From Rhyacichthys aspro (lineage: Eukaryota; Chordata; Actinopteri; Gobiiformes; Rhyacichthyidae), in assembly GCA_036850595.1 (NCBI GenBank), contig CM072166.1, positions 13,472,758 through 13,536,757 on the forward strand: 64,000 nucleotides of DNA, written 5' to 3'. The position numbers and the translations under genes were made by a program. The notes under the pieces are model-generated. The model ran no database searches, was not told the DNA's origin, and saw only the letters and a program-made list of their open reading frames with translations. Each line of letters starts with the position of its first letter. Position 1 is the first letter of the stretch. This document shows positions 22,871 to 35,105 of the stretch, one piece after another.

Positions 22871-23084
22871 ACTCTAGATCCGATTATTTTCACTGGAAAG
22901 ATTCAAATGTGTCGGTTTTTGCCATGTGTAATTAATTTATGACTTACCAAACATTCTGCTGAGCTACCTTATTGGCTACTTAAGCTACTTTTAATAGGCC
23001 TTTAAGTCGTTAAAAGAGAACACTCCATCGAACACATATCACTCCACAGACAGTAAAGTGATAAGGCTGACCATGTCAATGAAA

Positions 23085-23740
23085 TACGTGATAAAAAACG
23101 ATGATAAATTGAAACAGTGATAGTAAATACCATCGTTAGTTTTGCTGACGAATAATTTCCGTGATAGTTTTCGTCAACAACATATTTTTGCGTCCGAAAA
23201 CAAAACAAAATAAAAAGTAATTAATGAGAATGAAAACTCTGACTAATTGTATTGACACTTTCATCAACGATTAAAAATGAAAAGGAACAGTTGAGACAAG
23301 ATCCAATCAGAACTTTTTGGGCGTCAAAGTGATGTCAGGAAGACAGTAATTATACAGATACAGTATTCAGTTTGTTAAAAAAAAAATTTATTATTTAGGG
23401 AAAGCAAACATCTCCTCATTTTATTATCACTGAGATGTTATTTTGTTGAAATACTTTTAAATAAAGACACATTTATGTTTGGAATAATGAGAGTGAAATC
23501 TGTGTGTTGCACATTTAGATCTCAATACCAGCAATAACAGGTTAGTATTACATCAGAAAAAAAAAATAAAAAATTTAAATGCATTACCCTGTATATATTA
23601 GTGACTAAATCTATTGTAGATATAGTTGACTTAATTCTTATATTCAGTCGACTAAAACTAGACTAAAACTAATAAGGATTAGATGACTACATAATGACTT
23701 AAATGAAATTAAATCAAAATGAACACTATTAAATGCTAAT
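23085..23740. repeat. Interspersed repeat of tcgactaaaactagac type, copy 1
   Basis: Contains the tcgtcaacaacatatttttg text at the left and tcgactaaaactagactaaa near 23,646, both recognisable pieces of a common teleost repeat. Interior AT-rich, no coding. Confidence 0.55.
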
Positions 23741-25029
23741 CTCCGCTGGTTCAAACCAGAACAAACAGACCTGCTGTTGTCACTTTACTCTGCACATTAT
23801 TTTCAGCTGAAATGGAGCAGGCGCTACTTCTAAAAATCTTCTTTGTCTATTTTGCTGGTGTCAGCCTCTCGAGCTTACATGCAAGTACAGTGCCCTGAGC
23901 AAATGTTATGATTGGTTTTGCACTTATTTTTAGCTGCCTCGTGCCAGTTTGTTTTTTGTATGGTGCACTTGTTCCGCAGAATAACTCTCAATTTCTTCTC
24001 TGTAAATAATGTAAAAGTGACACGCATTATCCGCTGTGGTTCTTTTCCTCTCATGAATGCAGCCTTTTCTATTTTGAATGGAACACGAGAGGTATCAGGA
24101 TCATGTGCAGGCGCTGGAAAGTAAAGCTTCATATTTTGGGAGCATTTAAAAACCACAATCAGTTTTGAGCTGCTCACGGCATGAAATATGGAGACATTAC
24201 ATTACACTGGACACTAACCATATGTAAATAAACTGTGTGTCGTTGTTAGTCAATATGCATTAGGTTTTTCTGAGGAAATCATGTGTTGTGTACATTTACA
24301 CAGACCGGCCTAAACTCGTGGTTGTTGGTTTCATTTTTTAGGTTGTAGGGATTTGCTCAAAAAAACTGATGTGATGCTTCAGTTTTTAGCTGACCAGGTC
24401 CAGGTCTGGGCAAACTCACATGCAATCAAGATCAATCCAGCTGAACATCACCCAATACAACATTTTTATACAAATAAGCCACATCAGGAGCTTTAGCATG
24501 ACTCAAAATGAGAAGTCTTATACAGGGGCAATTTTCACTCCACCTGGAAAAAGAATGATCTTTTCTGAAATAAATCTGAAATAAAATGTTTATAAGGGCA
24601 AGCTATCCTTTAATGTCAACAACGTACTTCAATGATGACACTGAAGCTGTGGGGCTGTTTTTTTTCTGAGAACTCTGCTGAACTGTTGAGACAATGTGCT
24701 CAGACAGAATGACAACATAGCCACTCCCAGACAGCTATTGGTGGCTGGCAACACACTGCAAGTAGAACAACAAAAGATACCGTATGTTTGTGTTTCAGAG
24801 ACTCACATTCTGAGAACATATTATAGTATTTTCCATATTTATCTATATTTAGGCTTAAGAAAAACACCCTCAAAACTTTTTAAAAAGTGTTGGAGTGGTC
24901 CTCTTCCATGATTAGTACTTGTGTGCAGACACTGCCCCCTACAGGCCTGGCATTCTGCAGCTGAGTGCATCTGTGTGAATGCTTTTTTTTTTAATATGCT
25001 ATGGGCCTGTGTTTGGTGTTGTGTAAAAG

Positions 25030-25346
25030 TAGCCTGGCCAGCAGTCCTAATTCTTTCTCTATTCCATATAAAGAATTAGTCTGGTCCCTCTTGGTTGAGT
25101 TTGATTTCCAGGAGGCGGGACAAATAGACATACAACCAATCAGAATTCACTGGGCAGCACTATTATTTGAAAAACATAGAATCAATGAAAAAAACAGATC
25201 AATACTTAAATCCCACTCATTTGAGAGAAATGGTTATGATTATTCAGTATTGAGCTTGGTGAAAGCCATGGACAACGGGAGAGTTTCCAGACCCACTTGA
25301 CATCGTTAAGAAAAAGCGAAGTCAATGGGTCTGGCTGACCAGGCTA
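25030..25346. mobile_element. Long-TIR MITE, same family, copy 1
   Basis: The 317-bp element has ends tagcctggccag and ctgaccaggcta and 9-bp flanks GTGTAAAAG and GTGTCAAAG (one mismatch). The subterminal aattctttct/aagaatta palindrome occupies the same place as in the 14,120 element. No transposase. Confidence 0.8.
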
Positions 25347-25649
25347 GTGTCAAAGAACCACTCAGACAAAATGGGGGACCACATCACGTTGGACCCTTTG
25401 GAGATCTTTTTTCTTGACATGTATTTCAGTGTGGCAAAAACTAAGACTGAGAACAGAGACCTTTACTGCTGTTTATATCAGTGCATGCCATTTTCTAACA
25501 GCCATTATGCTCATTTCAAGTACATTACTCATTTAGCTCGCTTGTGCCGTTATGCAGCTTTACTATTTATTCAGCAGATAGCAACCGCCTTGGATCTAAA
25601 CCTGCCAAATCTGATTCACTTTATCTAAACAGTATTAATTGAGACGTGA

Positions 25650-26030
25650 AAGTCCTCACTAATGGCTCGATGTTTGGACCCATCCCGAGTCCCGAGGGGG
25701 TTCCTCTGAGGCAGCACTTCAGCCTAAAAACATCCCGTTCCCTGAACCGCTGGCAGATGAAATATTAGCTATCCAGAATATTCTGCGCTGATTAGACAGA
25801 GGTGGCTTTCACAGCGGGGTCCCACGGGCGCTACTGCAGAGAGTAAATACATAAGCGAGATGTGCTGAGGCCCGACGACTTCATTTAGTTGGCGAGGACG
25901 ACCGGTGATTAATGCCGCTGCAACACTTTCGGACTAATTCAAGAAAAAATATAAACATAAGGACGGGTTCTGGGAGCAAATAGTTTTTATAAATAAAATG
26001 ATTTAGTCACACGGGGTTTATGGCTTGAAT
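25650..26030. promoter_or_regulatory. Possible conserved non-coding element, copy 1
   Basis: Repeat-free block of higher complexity, with gatgaaatattagctatcc and accggtgattaatgccgctg. No open frame of note. The copy 2 equivalent is 60,270-60,650. Confidence 0.25.
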
Positions 26031-26754
26031 TAGAGTTCCGAGTTAAGAAGGTGTTGTTGAACATAGTCATGGTACACCCAGCTCTCATGTGGTTATGTCA
26101 GCGCCACTGCACTGACCATAATGACAGAGAAGAGCCTCCACAAACCCATTACAGCATTACGAGATGATACCAACGCACCACTGCCAAGCTCTTAAAGTGC
26201 CTCCTCACTTTCTCTAGGATCACTCCCAAAGCTCTATTTCTCCCATTTCTCAATCTTGACTCGAAAAAAACTCAAATTAAGCCTATGATAATAATAATTC
26301 TGAAGTAATTGTAAGCTTTGTGTAATACGTAGTTCTAAACGAGTTAAGTAAGTGAATGTAAGTATCAATTAAGGAGATGTTAAAAGCAGCATACCGTTCA
26401 ATAAGGAGCGGTTTGGTTTGGCTCAAAAATATCTTGATTAGGTTTAAAATAATGGTTTGGGATAAAAATAAGTCCTGAGTCAGAGTTAGAGAGCTTTCTG
26501 TATGGGTACAATTGTTTTTCCATCATCAATTTGTTGAAATGTCACAACGAAATGCGCCGAAATAAAAAGACATCAAAAATATACAGACTGTTGTTGTTCC
26601 ATACCACATGGCGTCAGAAGTGAACTGTGGTTTACGAAGAAAAGTTAATGTCCCAATGGATTACGTACCACCTATTGCACAACATGTAGTGAAAAGTTTC
26701 AAAATGGGTCTCAGTCAAATAACAATCATCAGTAGAGGACGGGATAGGGATTCA

Positions 26755-26812
26755 TTATTTATTTTATTTTATTTTATTTAATTTTATTTAATTTTATTTT
26801 TTTATTAATTGT
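26755..26812. repeat. (ttta/tttta)n simple repeat, copy 1
   Basis: Low-complexity tttta units. The copy 2 equivalent (61,383-61,437) has a different unit order and length. Confidence 0.85.
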
Positions 26813-27356
26813 ATTATTTCTATTTGTGTTATTTGGTTTTTGGACATTTTATTGTATTCACTGTTCATTTCTACGTTGTATTTAATATAATATGCCCTGT
26901 AAAAAGCCCTTCTAGGGACAAGTGTTGCAAATTAGCCCTGACTATAAACACTATGATACATGCATTGGATTACTTAAAGGAGATAATCTATGTTTGTTGT
27001 ATCTGTCCCTATTAAATAAACTATAAATAAATAAATGATTGAAAGGTTACAAGATAAGTCGGGAATGAGTTGAGAGTAAGGTCTTTAAGGCAAATGTGTG
27101 GTTAAATCTGGTGTGTAAGCAGCAAAGTGAACTCTTTTGGTTCTATTAAGATAAAAAGTCTCTGGGCAGGCCATAGAAAGTTTTAGGAAAAATACTAGGG
27201 TACATATTGAGGTGTCTGGGGAGAGGGAGGGAGAACAATGAAAGGATAGGAAACATTTTGACGGTAAAGGCTAGTATTCATTTGTTTATATTTTGACAAA
27301 CTTTATTGGTCTTAGTTTTCAGAAAATCGATTTTTTATCCATTTATAATTAATAGT

Positions 27357-27524
27357 CAGCAGCTGCCACCAGGAAGCACCCAGCATGTATTGATATTGGT
27401 GGGGCAAACTGGAGTACCTGGAGAAAACCCACCCCAGCACAGGGAGAACATGCTAACTTCACACAGAGAGGCACTGTCCAGTCCGGGAATCGAACTCTGG
27501 ACCTTCTAACCTCTGTGCTACCAT
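27357..27524 (-). mobile_element. tRNA-derived SINE, copy 1
   Basis: On the minus strand it starts atggtagcacagaggttaga (A-box-like) followed by gagttcgattcccggact (B-box-like RNA polymerase III promoter), then a body with gcatgttctccctgtgct and gggttttctccaggtactcc, typical of a teleost SINE. The tRNA head does not fold as a full tRNA gene here. Confidence 0.7.
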
Positions 27525-28834
27525 AGATTTTGAAAGTTCTTAGACATGAGATCGGGAGAATCAGGCCTATCTCACTGACACAGACACAAACCTCCTGTAA
27601 CTTTCCTGTTCCCGGGACGAAGACTTATCACAAGAGATTAGTGAGTGAGGTGTTTTACCACACTATGAATATAATAAAGAAAACAGGCCGACACACTGGA
27701 GCCTAGCGAGTTGTTTTTGTACGAAATACACCAAAATGATCGTATCATTTCAGAGGACAGGCTCTATTTAAATGAATGATATTTCGTTGATTTCTTGTTT
27801 CATAGCAATTTTGGATGATTGGATTAAAATACATTTTAAATCTCTGCAGATGTGACATTAGGACTAGCTCTGGAGTGGCTCCCCCCAAATAAAACAGTTT
27901 ATCTAAGAAACTGAGGATCTTAACTACAAATTTGTGAACTATTAGAATGACTGTTTTTATATGACTTTTTGTTAGACTCATGGGTATATCTTAGAAATCT
28001 TGACATAAAATAAAACACACTTTGTTGCAGGACTTGAGGAAGCATGGTTGACTGTGGTTGCCTCCATTACGCAAAAAACTCAAAGTGCATTGACTGCTTT
28101 GTTTCATGAAAAGTGCAGGCCTTGATGTTCAATTTTCTTTCCGTTTTTTTTTATCTTCTTACATCTTTTGTTGTCATTTTGTGCATAAATTTGATCCTCT
28201 TCCTGTGTATCCTGCACTTGATTCTATAAAAGGCTTTTTCTCGTCTTATTCTTGGTCATGCCTTAGTTAATGTGGGCTTGACTACAACACTAGAAACATA
28301 AATCATGTTACCCACATTTTCAATCCTGACCTTACATCCCATCACATTTCGACTCCTGCGCTCCATACTGCTTCGTCCGAACTGCAGCCAACTCCAGTCA
28401 TCTGCACCATTCTCATTTCTGCTCCATTAGAAATAATTGCTAATTCGCTCCAGAATAAATGTTGAGAAGGAAGTAGCGGCTGGTCATTGTGACAACACTA
28501 ATAGAGGAAAGAGAGTATCGGCGCATGGTGTTAGAGTTCACAATGTATTTTATTCTTTTCCTTTCTGTCACTTCTCCAGTTCGGTGGTCAATATTTGCTC
28601 TTGTGATGATAGCTTACACTGGCTAATTTTCTGAAAAAGATATCAGGGGGATTTGGGGTCCGTAGGCTGCCAGTTTGGACGGAGGGCACGTTGGAAGGAT
28701 TATTCTCACCGCTGCATTCTCACTAATTAGCTCTTCTTAGTCACTTCAGTTTCCATCCAGGTTGGACCAATCTGTGTTGATGGGAGTTATTTGACTTTTT
28801 ATATGACCAGTGCTCATAAATCAGTAAATATTTC

Positions 28835-28889
28835 TAGCCTGGCCTGCCACACCTATCGACTTTCTCAGCGAAGTCAAGTGGGTCTGGAA
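28835..28889. mobile_element. Remnant of the tagcctgg MITE family, copy 1
   Basis: Begins tagcctggcctgcc and contains the subterminal cgactttctc / gcgaagtc palindrome of the family, then stops. It is a terminal fragment or an extreme internal deletion. Confidence 0.55.
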
Positions 28890-28904
28890 CCCCAACCATT
28901 GCAA

Positions 28905-29195
28905 CTGCACTGTAAAAAAAAAAAATTCACTGTATAAAATACGATGACAACATAAAAGACCCTACGGTATAAAGATATTGCCACTGTAACTTTTCCAGTA
29001 CAATACAACAAAAATAACAATAAATTACATATGGGGTATAGTGTAAAGCTGTTTATGGTAATTTGCTTTAAAAAAAAACCATTTGTAATTTATAGCTATT
29101 TATGGTACATTGTTGCCAAAACAACATGCTTTCTGTAAAATAGATTACATGTATTATCCTTATAATAAACACTACGTCATATATTACAGTACTTT
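28905..29195. repeat. Degenerate DNA-transposon-like repeat (cactgtaaaa / ttacagta ends), copy 1
   Basis: Begins actgtaaaaaa and ends tatattacagta, with tacggtataaag and ttatggtaatttgc inside. This resembles the 'acggtaaa' non-autonomous family common in fish. No target duplication was confirmed. Confidence 0.4.
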
Positions 29196-29204
29196 ATCCA
29201 TCTG

Positions 29205-29320
29205 CCCCAGTATGTGTGTGAATGGGGTGAATAGAAGCATGATGTAAAGAGCTTTGGGTGCCTGAGAAGGGCATAGAGAGCGCTAAATAAATGCATGCCA
29301 TTTACCATTTACCATTTTAC
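29205..29320 (+). repeat. Teleost repeat (gctttgggtgcc type), copy 1
   Basis: The text agagctttgggtgcctgaga, then gcgctaaataaatgcatgcc and (catttac)n, is a common teleost interspersed repeat tail. Confidence 0.6.
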
Positions 29321-29401
29321 ACTGTGTTGCTGTTAATACTTACCTGTGCTCCTTGCTGTTAGTCTCTCATCTGCATCTATCACTCCTTTGTCCTTTGCAC
29401 G

Positions 29402-32279
29402 AGTAACTTCTGCATTCGGCTAAACAGTAAAAGGCACTTCCGGTCACAGCTTTTAAGCCAGTGAGCAGATAAGTGAGGGGAATAAGTCACCACTAAATAT
29501 CTGAAATGGCTCTTATTTACTTCAGATTCCTTCGAGACCAACAAAACATCTCTATTTTGGGAGGTTACTGAGTCTGTCAGCGGCAAGAAATCCAAATTAA
29601 AAACTTGATAAAGGCTTAAGCTTTACGAACATTACAAACATTTACGATTACAGCGACATGTAAGTGCTAACTTGATCACTTTTATGCCTCAGTGTAGCAA
29701 ATAGTCCCAAAGAGGAGCCTTCAGACCAACGCTAAGATTATTTATTAATTAGTGTTATATGTGACAGTCGCCCAGACCCCAGACCCCAGAGAGTAACTGT
29801 TCCAGGGAAACACAGCACCGACCCCTTCCTCCATTAACAGGTTTGATATCTGTCATGAGAAAAAAAGCACACTACACACTGCTGTGGACTTCTCGATGAC
29901 AAAATGATCACATGTAATATTACATAGCCTGGTTTTGGTTCTGGTAATTGTGAAAACTCAGTGTGTTTACCGACTCTGATAAAGACACGTGTAGTTACAT
30001 TTTGAAAATCCATAAAAAATAATCTGTATGTAAAAGGAAACTGATAATTAGCCTTACCACACATTACTCCCACTATATTTTCTACTGTTTAAAACAGCTA
30101 TTATTCGCTATTATTTATTTATGTTGGTATTTAGAGGTTTCTGAATATTATGTTTTGTATAGCCTTCCTTTTCTTGAACCTCTGCTAATAGGCTAATAAC
30201 TATTTGACTGTATTAACTCATTTAAAAATAACATCACAATTTTGACTTTGCCTCGACTTTGCAGAAACTCAAGCAAAGGATGAAAACTGATTTATTTATA
30301 AAAAAAAAAGAGGCAGTTGCAGAGGAATAACACTAGAGTTTATTATTAACCTATTCATTAATTACACTTTCTTAGTACTGCCAAATAAAGTCTGTCCATT
30401 ACTGTATGTCACCATGTTGTTTTTGGTCGGTCTATCATACAAACAAAGTGACGACCTTAAAAAAAGCATTGTTGGGTGTTTAGTCTTGGTCCAGTTTGAA
30501 GACTTAAAGCTGGATTTGGATCTTAAGCACCTCAATATGACTCAAGACTTGTTAGCCCTTGTCGCCCTCATGTCCATGAACAGTAATCTGATACTCAACC
30601 CTGTTTATATTGGTATTACGGCTCTGTTTAACGAAAAGAGGCCCTTTTCTAAGATATTTTGGGATAAAAAGTATTCTTGAGGCAACTATTTTGGAGGTTT
30701 ATTCATCATTTTGATTTCTTTTTCTGTTTTATACAAAGAATAAACCTGGATTTCCAACTCACACAATTGGACAGACATGCAGCCAATCAGATAAATAAAT
30801 AAATGCATGAAGCCATCCTTTTGCTTAAAGACAGTGTTGCAGACAAGACCACATTGAATCTAAAAGCACACACACCGTTTCCGAGCAGAATACTGTCATC
30901 ACTGAAGAACAGCCACGAAGTTGGACCTAATTCCTTTACAGTTACTAAAATAACGTCTTCAACTCCATTCCTGAGCTCAAACAGCCCTTTTTTTTATTGA
31001 ATTTGGTCTGTTAAAACCACAGTAACCATGGATTTTTCCATTAGTAGTCAAAGAAGAAGTCCAACTGTAGTTAAAACAATGAATGGGTGTTTATTTGGGC
31101 TCAGTGTGAAGTGTCTCTATCAAAGACGGTACATGTCACCATAGATACAAAGGAAACATCCAAGTGTGTGGGAGGAAGGATACAGATGAAAACTGTTAAA
31201 ACAGAGGTAGGTCAGAGCGTGGGACTGATCTGCGCTGGAACTAATCTGGATTTATGTGTTTTATCTGCTTCCTGTGAAAATGTTTAGAGGCTATTAATAG
31301 AAATAACATTCTTCATGTCTTCGGTGAAATCAACAATTTCTTTTGAATGCTTCAGGGCTTATATTTACACTAAAATATATATATAAAAAATAGAATAAAT
31401 TGCACAAAGTCGCATGAAAAGTGACCCAGATGTGGTTTGGTGTAAATCACATAATCACATAAGGTTTGTGAACTCATTACTCTCTTGAGATTCGACAAAA
31501 CCAGTTCCAAAAAAATGTGTCTCATATTTATGCTGTCCAGAAATAATTTCACTTTTTTTTTTTGATACAACCATAGAACAGTTTACAGTTGATCGTTTCG
31601 CCTAAGTCCATTTTAATCGAGTGTTTCTGATGGTGTCCACATGCGTCTTACACTCTCATTTTAACCTTTAACCTCTGAAGAGTTCCTGATCCATGCATTT
31701 CAGAACAGAACCAGACCTCTTTCTAACGCAGTGCTACTTAAACCTGATCATCACCAGCATCCAATACTGACCTTTGACCTTGCCTTCTGTAGAATGAAAC
31801 ATATTGCATTTTTTAAAAATATTTTCCTGAAATTATTCCACTGTTTTTAATGCAGTTTTTTTTTTTCTGATTGATGAACCTTTGCCCATGTTTACTTTTG
31901 AGAGACCTTGCTTTTCTAAGATGCTCCTTTTATACACATCCTTAAAGCTAATGCCAGAGGAACTGGGTTTGTAGATGCTGCCTACGATAAGTCAAACTGG
32001 GCATCATTCATTCAACATTTCTGTATGAAGCTTCTTATATTTTCCTACGACTTGACCACAGAGTAAACGGCTGCAGGGGACGGAGCCTGATGCATATATT
32101 GGAAGTATGTTTTGAGCTCTTATGTAGTCTATGTTCATATATTTGGTGTAAAGTTCTGTAATATAATGAAACAGTGATGACTTTAGGCCTGTTGGGTCTG
32201 TATAGCTTTGTCTTTGTTTTCCTAAATGGAAAATTCTTTTTATGAATGATGCCTGTCTTGGAAATGGTAAAATATACAG
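29402..32279. other. Single-copy region left of the gap, no feature seen
   Basis: AT-rich with only chance-length frames (88 codons or fewer) and T/A runs near 31,551-31,564 and 31,857-31,866. It probably continues the copy 1 contig past the point where copy 2 is cut off by the window end. Confidence 0.6.
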
Positions 32280-32379
32280 NNNNNNNNNNNNNNNNNNNNN
32301 NNNNNNNNNNNNNNNNNNNNNNNNNNNNNNNNNNNNNNNNNNNNNNNNNNNNNNNNNNNNNNNNNNNNNNNNNNNNNNN
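32280..32379. other. Assembly gap (100 N)
   Basis: Exactly 100 N. A round number like this is the usual placeholder for a scaffold join of unknown length. The sequence right after the gap is part of a dispersed repeat also seen near 23.6 kb and 58.2 kb, which would explain why assembly stopped there. Confidence 0.99.
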
Positions 32380-32520
32380 CTTCAGCAAAAAAACAAAACA
32401 AACAAAAAACAAAACAAACAGTGCATTACCCTTTATATTTTTATCCGACCAAACCGATTTTTAGATATAGTCGACTTAAACTAGACTAAAACTAATAATG
32501 ATTAGATAACAAAATTATGA
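32380..32520. repeat. Fragment of the same tcgactaaaactagac repeat at the gap edge
   Basis: The contig right of the gap begins within this repeat: gtgcattacccttta, agatatagtcgactta and actagactaaaactaataat match the 23,580-23,690 segment. Confidence 0.6.
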
Positions 32521-33784
32521 CAAAAGCTAAAATTTATCACTGATTATATGTTCTGATTACTGTCTGGATAACTGACCAGGTATTATAGTGCACATTCTTC
32601 CTCCCAGACTGGAGCTCTACATTCTTCTACCAATCAGCTGAGCAAACAAGTTGTTCTTACTTTAACAAACACTGTCCATTGTGTTTCACTCCCTGGCCGT
32701 TCAAACCAAGCAAATGCCTTTTAGATGTCCACACACTGCCTTGTAATTGAGACAACTTAGCATTTGCAGCGAGCATGCAGAAGACAACCATGTAAAGATC
32801 AATTCTGGAGTAGTGTCTCTTCAGATATAACTTCATCAGTGGCTTTAAACATATTCTTTGAGACCCAATCCACTGTGCATTCCCCTCAGCCTCTGTCACC
32901 AGGACAAGTGGACCTCCCATTCTCCTTTCACTCTCCTTTCACTCTCCTTTCAAACACAATACGCTTCATTTAACTTCTCTTCACACTCACGAGCTCGCAC
33001 ACATTCACACCTGGGAGCTGCACTGACCATGAGTCTTCTACTGTTGGACACCGAGGCCTACCATTAAGTCCAGTCCCTCACTTCGGAGCAGACTCTTTTA
33101 TAAGACACTCCTCTAAAGCCAGCTTTTCTTGGCACATCGGTTTCAGCCGTCCTGCTCCGACATTTATATTAATGACGTTCACTGCTAAATCGGCTGATCT
33201 GAACCCTCTAATTTTCCAGGAAGAGTTGTACCTGATGATACAGTAGAGTATTTATGGTATTTATAGCCAAAAGCAACACTTCCCAAAACTTAAGATTGTG
33301 TTTATTTAGTCGATTTTATTGGTACAAGTTTGACGGTGTTGACAAAAGATGGATTTAGAAAGAAAAGACTGCAACACATCATGAAGGAAGTCAGAGGTGA
33401 GTGTTTGTCCGAGGTAGCTGTTTATGTGGAGCTATCTCAAGCGTGTCGTGTGTGTGTTGGACACCAGCTGGAGTGTATCCACAGTGTCATCTCTCTACAC
33501 AACGGTCAGTGATTCACGACGACGTCTGGCCTGGTGTCCATGAAAACACACAACACGCCATCACTTCCAGTAAACAGGGGAGGGGTAGCAATGGTGATTC
33601 TTTTCCAGTCGCCACCTGAAAGTGTATTGGAAACGTAGTCACAGTAGTTGATTTATGCCAAATTGATGGTAGAATGTCACTCTGATTTGTCATTAGGTTG
33701 TTGAGGTCTCCACTTTATGGTTGATCCTGTCACGGTCTTTGATAATAAACTGTCCATTGAGGGATTTTTTTTTTTTTTGGCAAG
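32521..33784. other. Single-copy region right of the gap, mostly featureless
   Basis: Contains a short 10-11 bp tandem repeat of ctcctttcact at 32,919-32,952. There is also a gtgagt donor-like site at 33,397 after a short frame (LTVLTKDGFRKKRLQHIMKEV) that might be an exon. Neither is firm. Confidence 0.4.
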
Positions 33785-34212
33785 AATTTCTGCCTCAAGT
33801 GGAGGAGTTCCAGTATCTTGGTCTAGTTCACGAGTAATGGAAGGAGATTGACAGACGGATCAGTGCCTTAATGTGGTCTGCAAAAACAATGTTCTTGATT
33901 GCTCATGAGTTCTGGGGGACCTAGGGTGGCTGGATGCTCCTAGAGAGACAGGGTTAGGGGCTGGGTCAATCGGGAGGAGCTCGGAGTACAGCCGCTGCTC
34001 CTCCACATTGAGAGGAGCTAGCTGAGATGGCTCGGTTCTGTTCTGGATGCTGCATATGCCTCAACAAAAGCAGGCCCCAGGGCTGACCCAGGACATGCTA
34101 GAGGAACTTTGTCTCCAGACTGGTTAGAGATTGCCTCAGTTTTCTGGGTGTCTGGGGAGAGGGAAGTAGACTGCTGCCCCCGGGACCTGGCTCCGGATAA
34201 GAAGAAGAAAAT
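33785..34212 (+). mobile_element. Decayed LINE 3' end
   Basis: The text matches the 3' part of a widespread teleost non-LTR retrotransposon. It includes gaggagttccagtatcttgg (EEFQYLG, typical of the region after the reverse transcriptase core), attgacagacggatcagtgc (IDRRIS), gccgctgctcctccacattg, and the closing tgctgcccccgggacc and ggataagaagaagaaaatgg. A stop follows the first motif, and frameshifts and deletions make it non-functional. I leave the clade unassigned. Confidence 0.75.
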
Positions 34213-34500
34213 GGTTGGTGCTTTTGTTGTGTTCGGTTAGTTTTAAAAATGAATGCATGTTGTGACTTTATTTTTTTTTTTTACACATTTGTTAACATGA
34301 CAGTACAAAGCTTTATTTTCTTTTCCCATCACACTCTCTGAACTTAGCTCAAAAAGATAGATTGTTTATAAAATTTCACTGATAGCTACTCAATGAGTGG
34401 TGGGTCTGAGTGGTGTTCTGTTCTGTTGGTTGTAAGCAAATATAGCCTTTAGTATACTAGCTATAGTAAGTAGTAGTTATACTAAGAGAATAGATTTTAC

Positions 34501-34506
34501 TTTATT
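34501..34506 (-). terminator. Possible polyadenylation signal (AATAAA)
   Basis: AATAAA on the minus strand, 72 bases past the stop codon of the candidate terminal exon at 34,578. The hexamer is common by chance in AT-rich DNA, so it counts only together with that exon. Confidence 0.3.
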
Positions 34507-34577
34507 TGCGTTAATAAGTGAACACAATTCAAACATGCAGCAGCTGAGCCATGTGAAATGTGATCTGGATCTATTCC

Positions 34578-34691
34578 TCATTTCACGCTCGGCCTGATGC
34601 CCTTCACCAGAACCTGGTGGGGCATTTGCAGGTGTTTCACTGTGACCTGTCTGTCCACTGTGACAGCTGCTGCAGCGACGGCCTCGACCAG
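34578..34691 (-). CDS. Possible terminal coding exon next to a CA repeat
   Basis: On the minus strand, a cag right after the CA-repeat is followed by 37 codons and a TGA at 34,578-34,580 (product begins LVEAVAAAAVTVDRQ and ends IRPSVK). An AATAAA polyadenylation-type hexamer lies 72 bases further on (34,501-34,506). The composition is more protein-like than the surroundings. The proposed acceptor is preceded by alternating CA rather than a pyrimidine tract, which weakens it. Just above the microsatellite a different minus frame also looks protein-like (QLSAVERLQSAAG), so repeat-length change may have shifted one original frame. The product is unrecognised. Confidence 0.3.
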   Translation of the reverse strand: MVEAVAAAAVTVDRQVTVKHLQMPHQVLVKGIRPSVK

Positions 34692-34692
34692 C

Positions 34693-34740
34693 TGTGTGTG
34701 TGTTGTTGTGTGTGTGTGTGTGTGTGTGTGTGTTGTGTGA
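34693..34740. repeat. (TG)n / (CA)n microsatellite
   Basis: A TG run with two TTG interruptions. It abuts the candidate terminal exon at 34,578-34,691. Confidence 0.95.
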
Positions 34741-35105
34741 GTGTCCAGCAGCAGACTGAAGTCTTTCCACTGCACTCAGCTGCACCTGGACCAGGGCAAG
34801 TCTTGCAGCTACATCAGGCCACCCAGATTAATATGACTGTACACATACTGCTGCCACATGTGTGATGGTAGAACATTTTGGTTTATAGTGTTTATCATTA
34901 TAGGGCTTATTATGATTTACTTGAAATGACAAAAACATCATTGAAACACTGTGTACCAGCACAGTGGAATAGCAATGATGTCTGTTAACAATCATGTTTT
35001 TCCAGTGAACCCAGTATATTTTAATAAAGGCAATAGCAATATTACACAAAGTAAAACTACTACTCTAGAATACCTGTGTGTTCTTCTCTGACATAACAAA
35101 AAGAT

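Larger units (their letters stand above)
1..29402. repeat. Copy 1 of large direct duplication
   Basis: This whole stretch recurs downstream in the same order and orientation, starting at 35,921. Base 1 aligns with 35,921. The alignment can be followed to 29,402 against 63,994, where the window ends. Local comparison shows few substitutions (about 5 in 700 bases at 4,200-4,900) but many indels, several of hundreds of bases. The left boundary is not visible because the window starts inside the repeat. The paired copies are either two haplotypes placed in series or a recent tandem duplication. Confidence 0.95.

Noticed and set aside
27470..27524. tRNA gene on the minus strand (A- and B-box-like text)
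   Set aside because: No complete cloverleaf, and it continues into the standard body of a teleost SINE.
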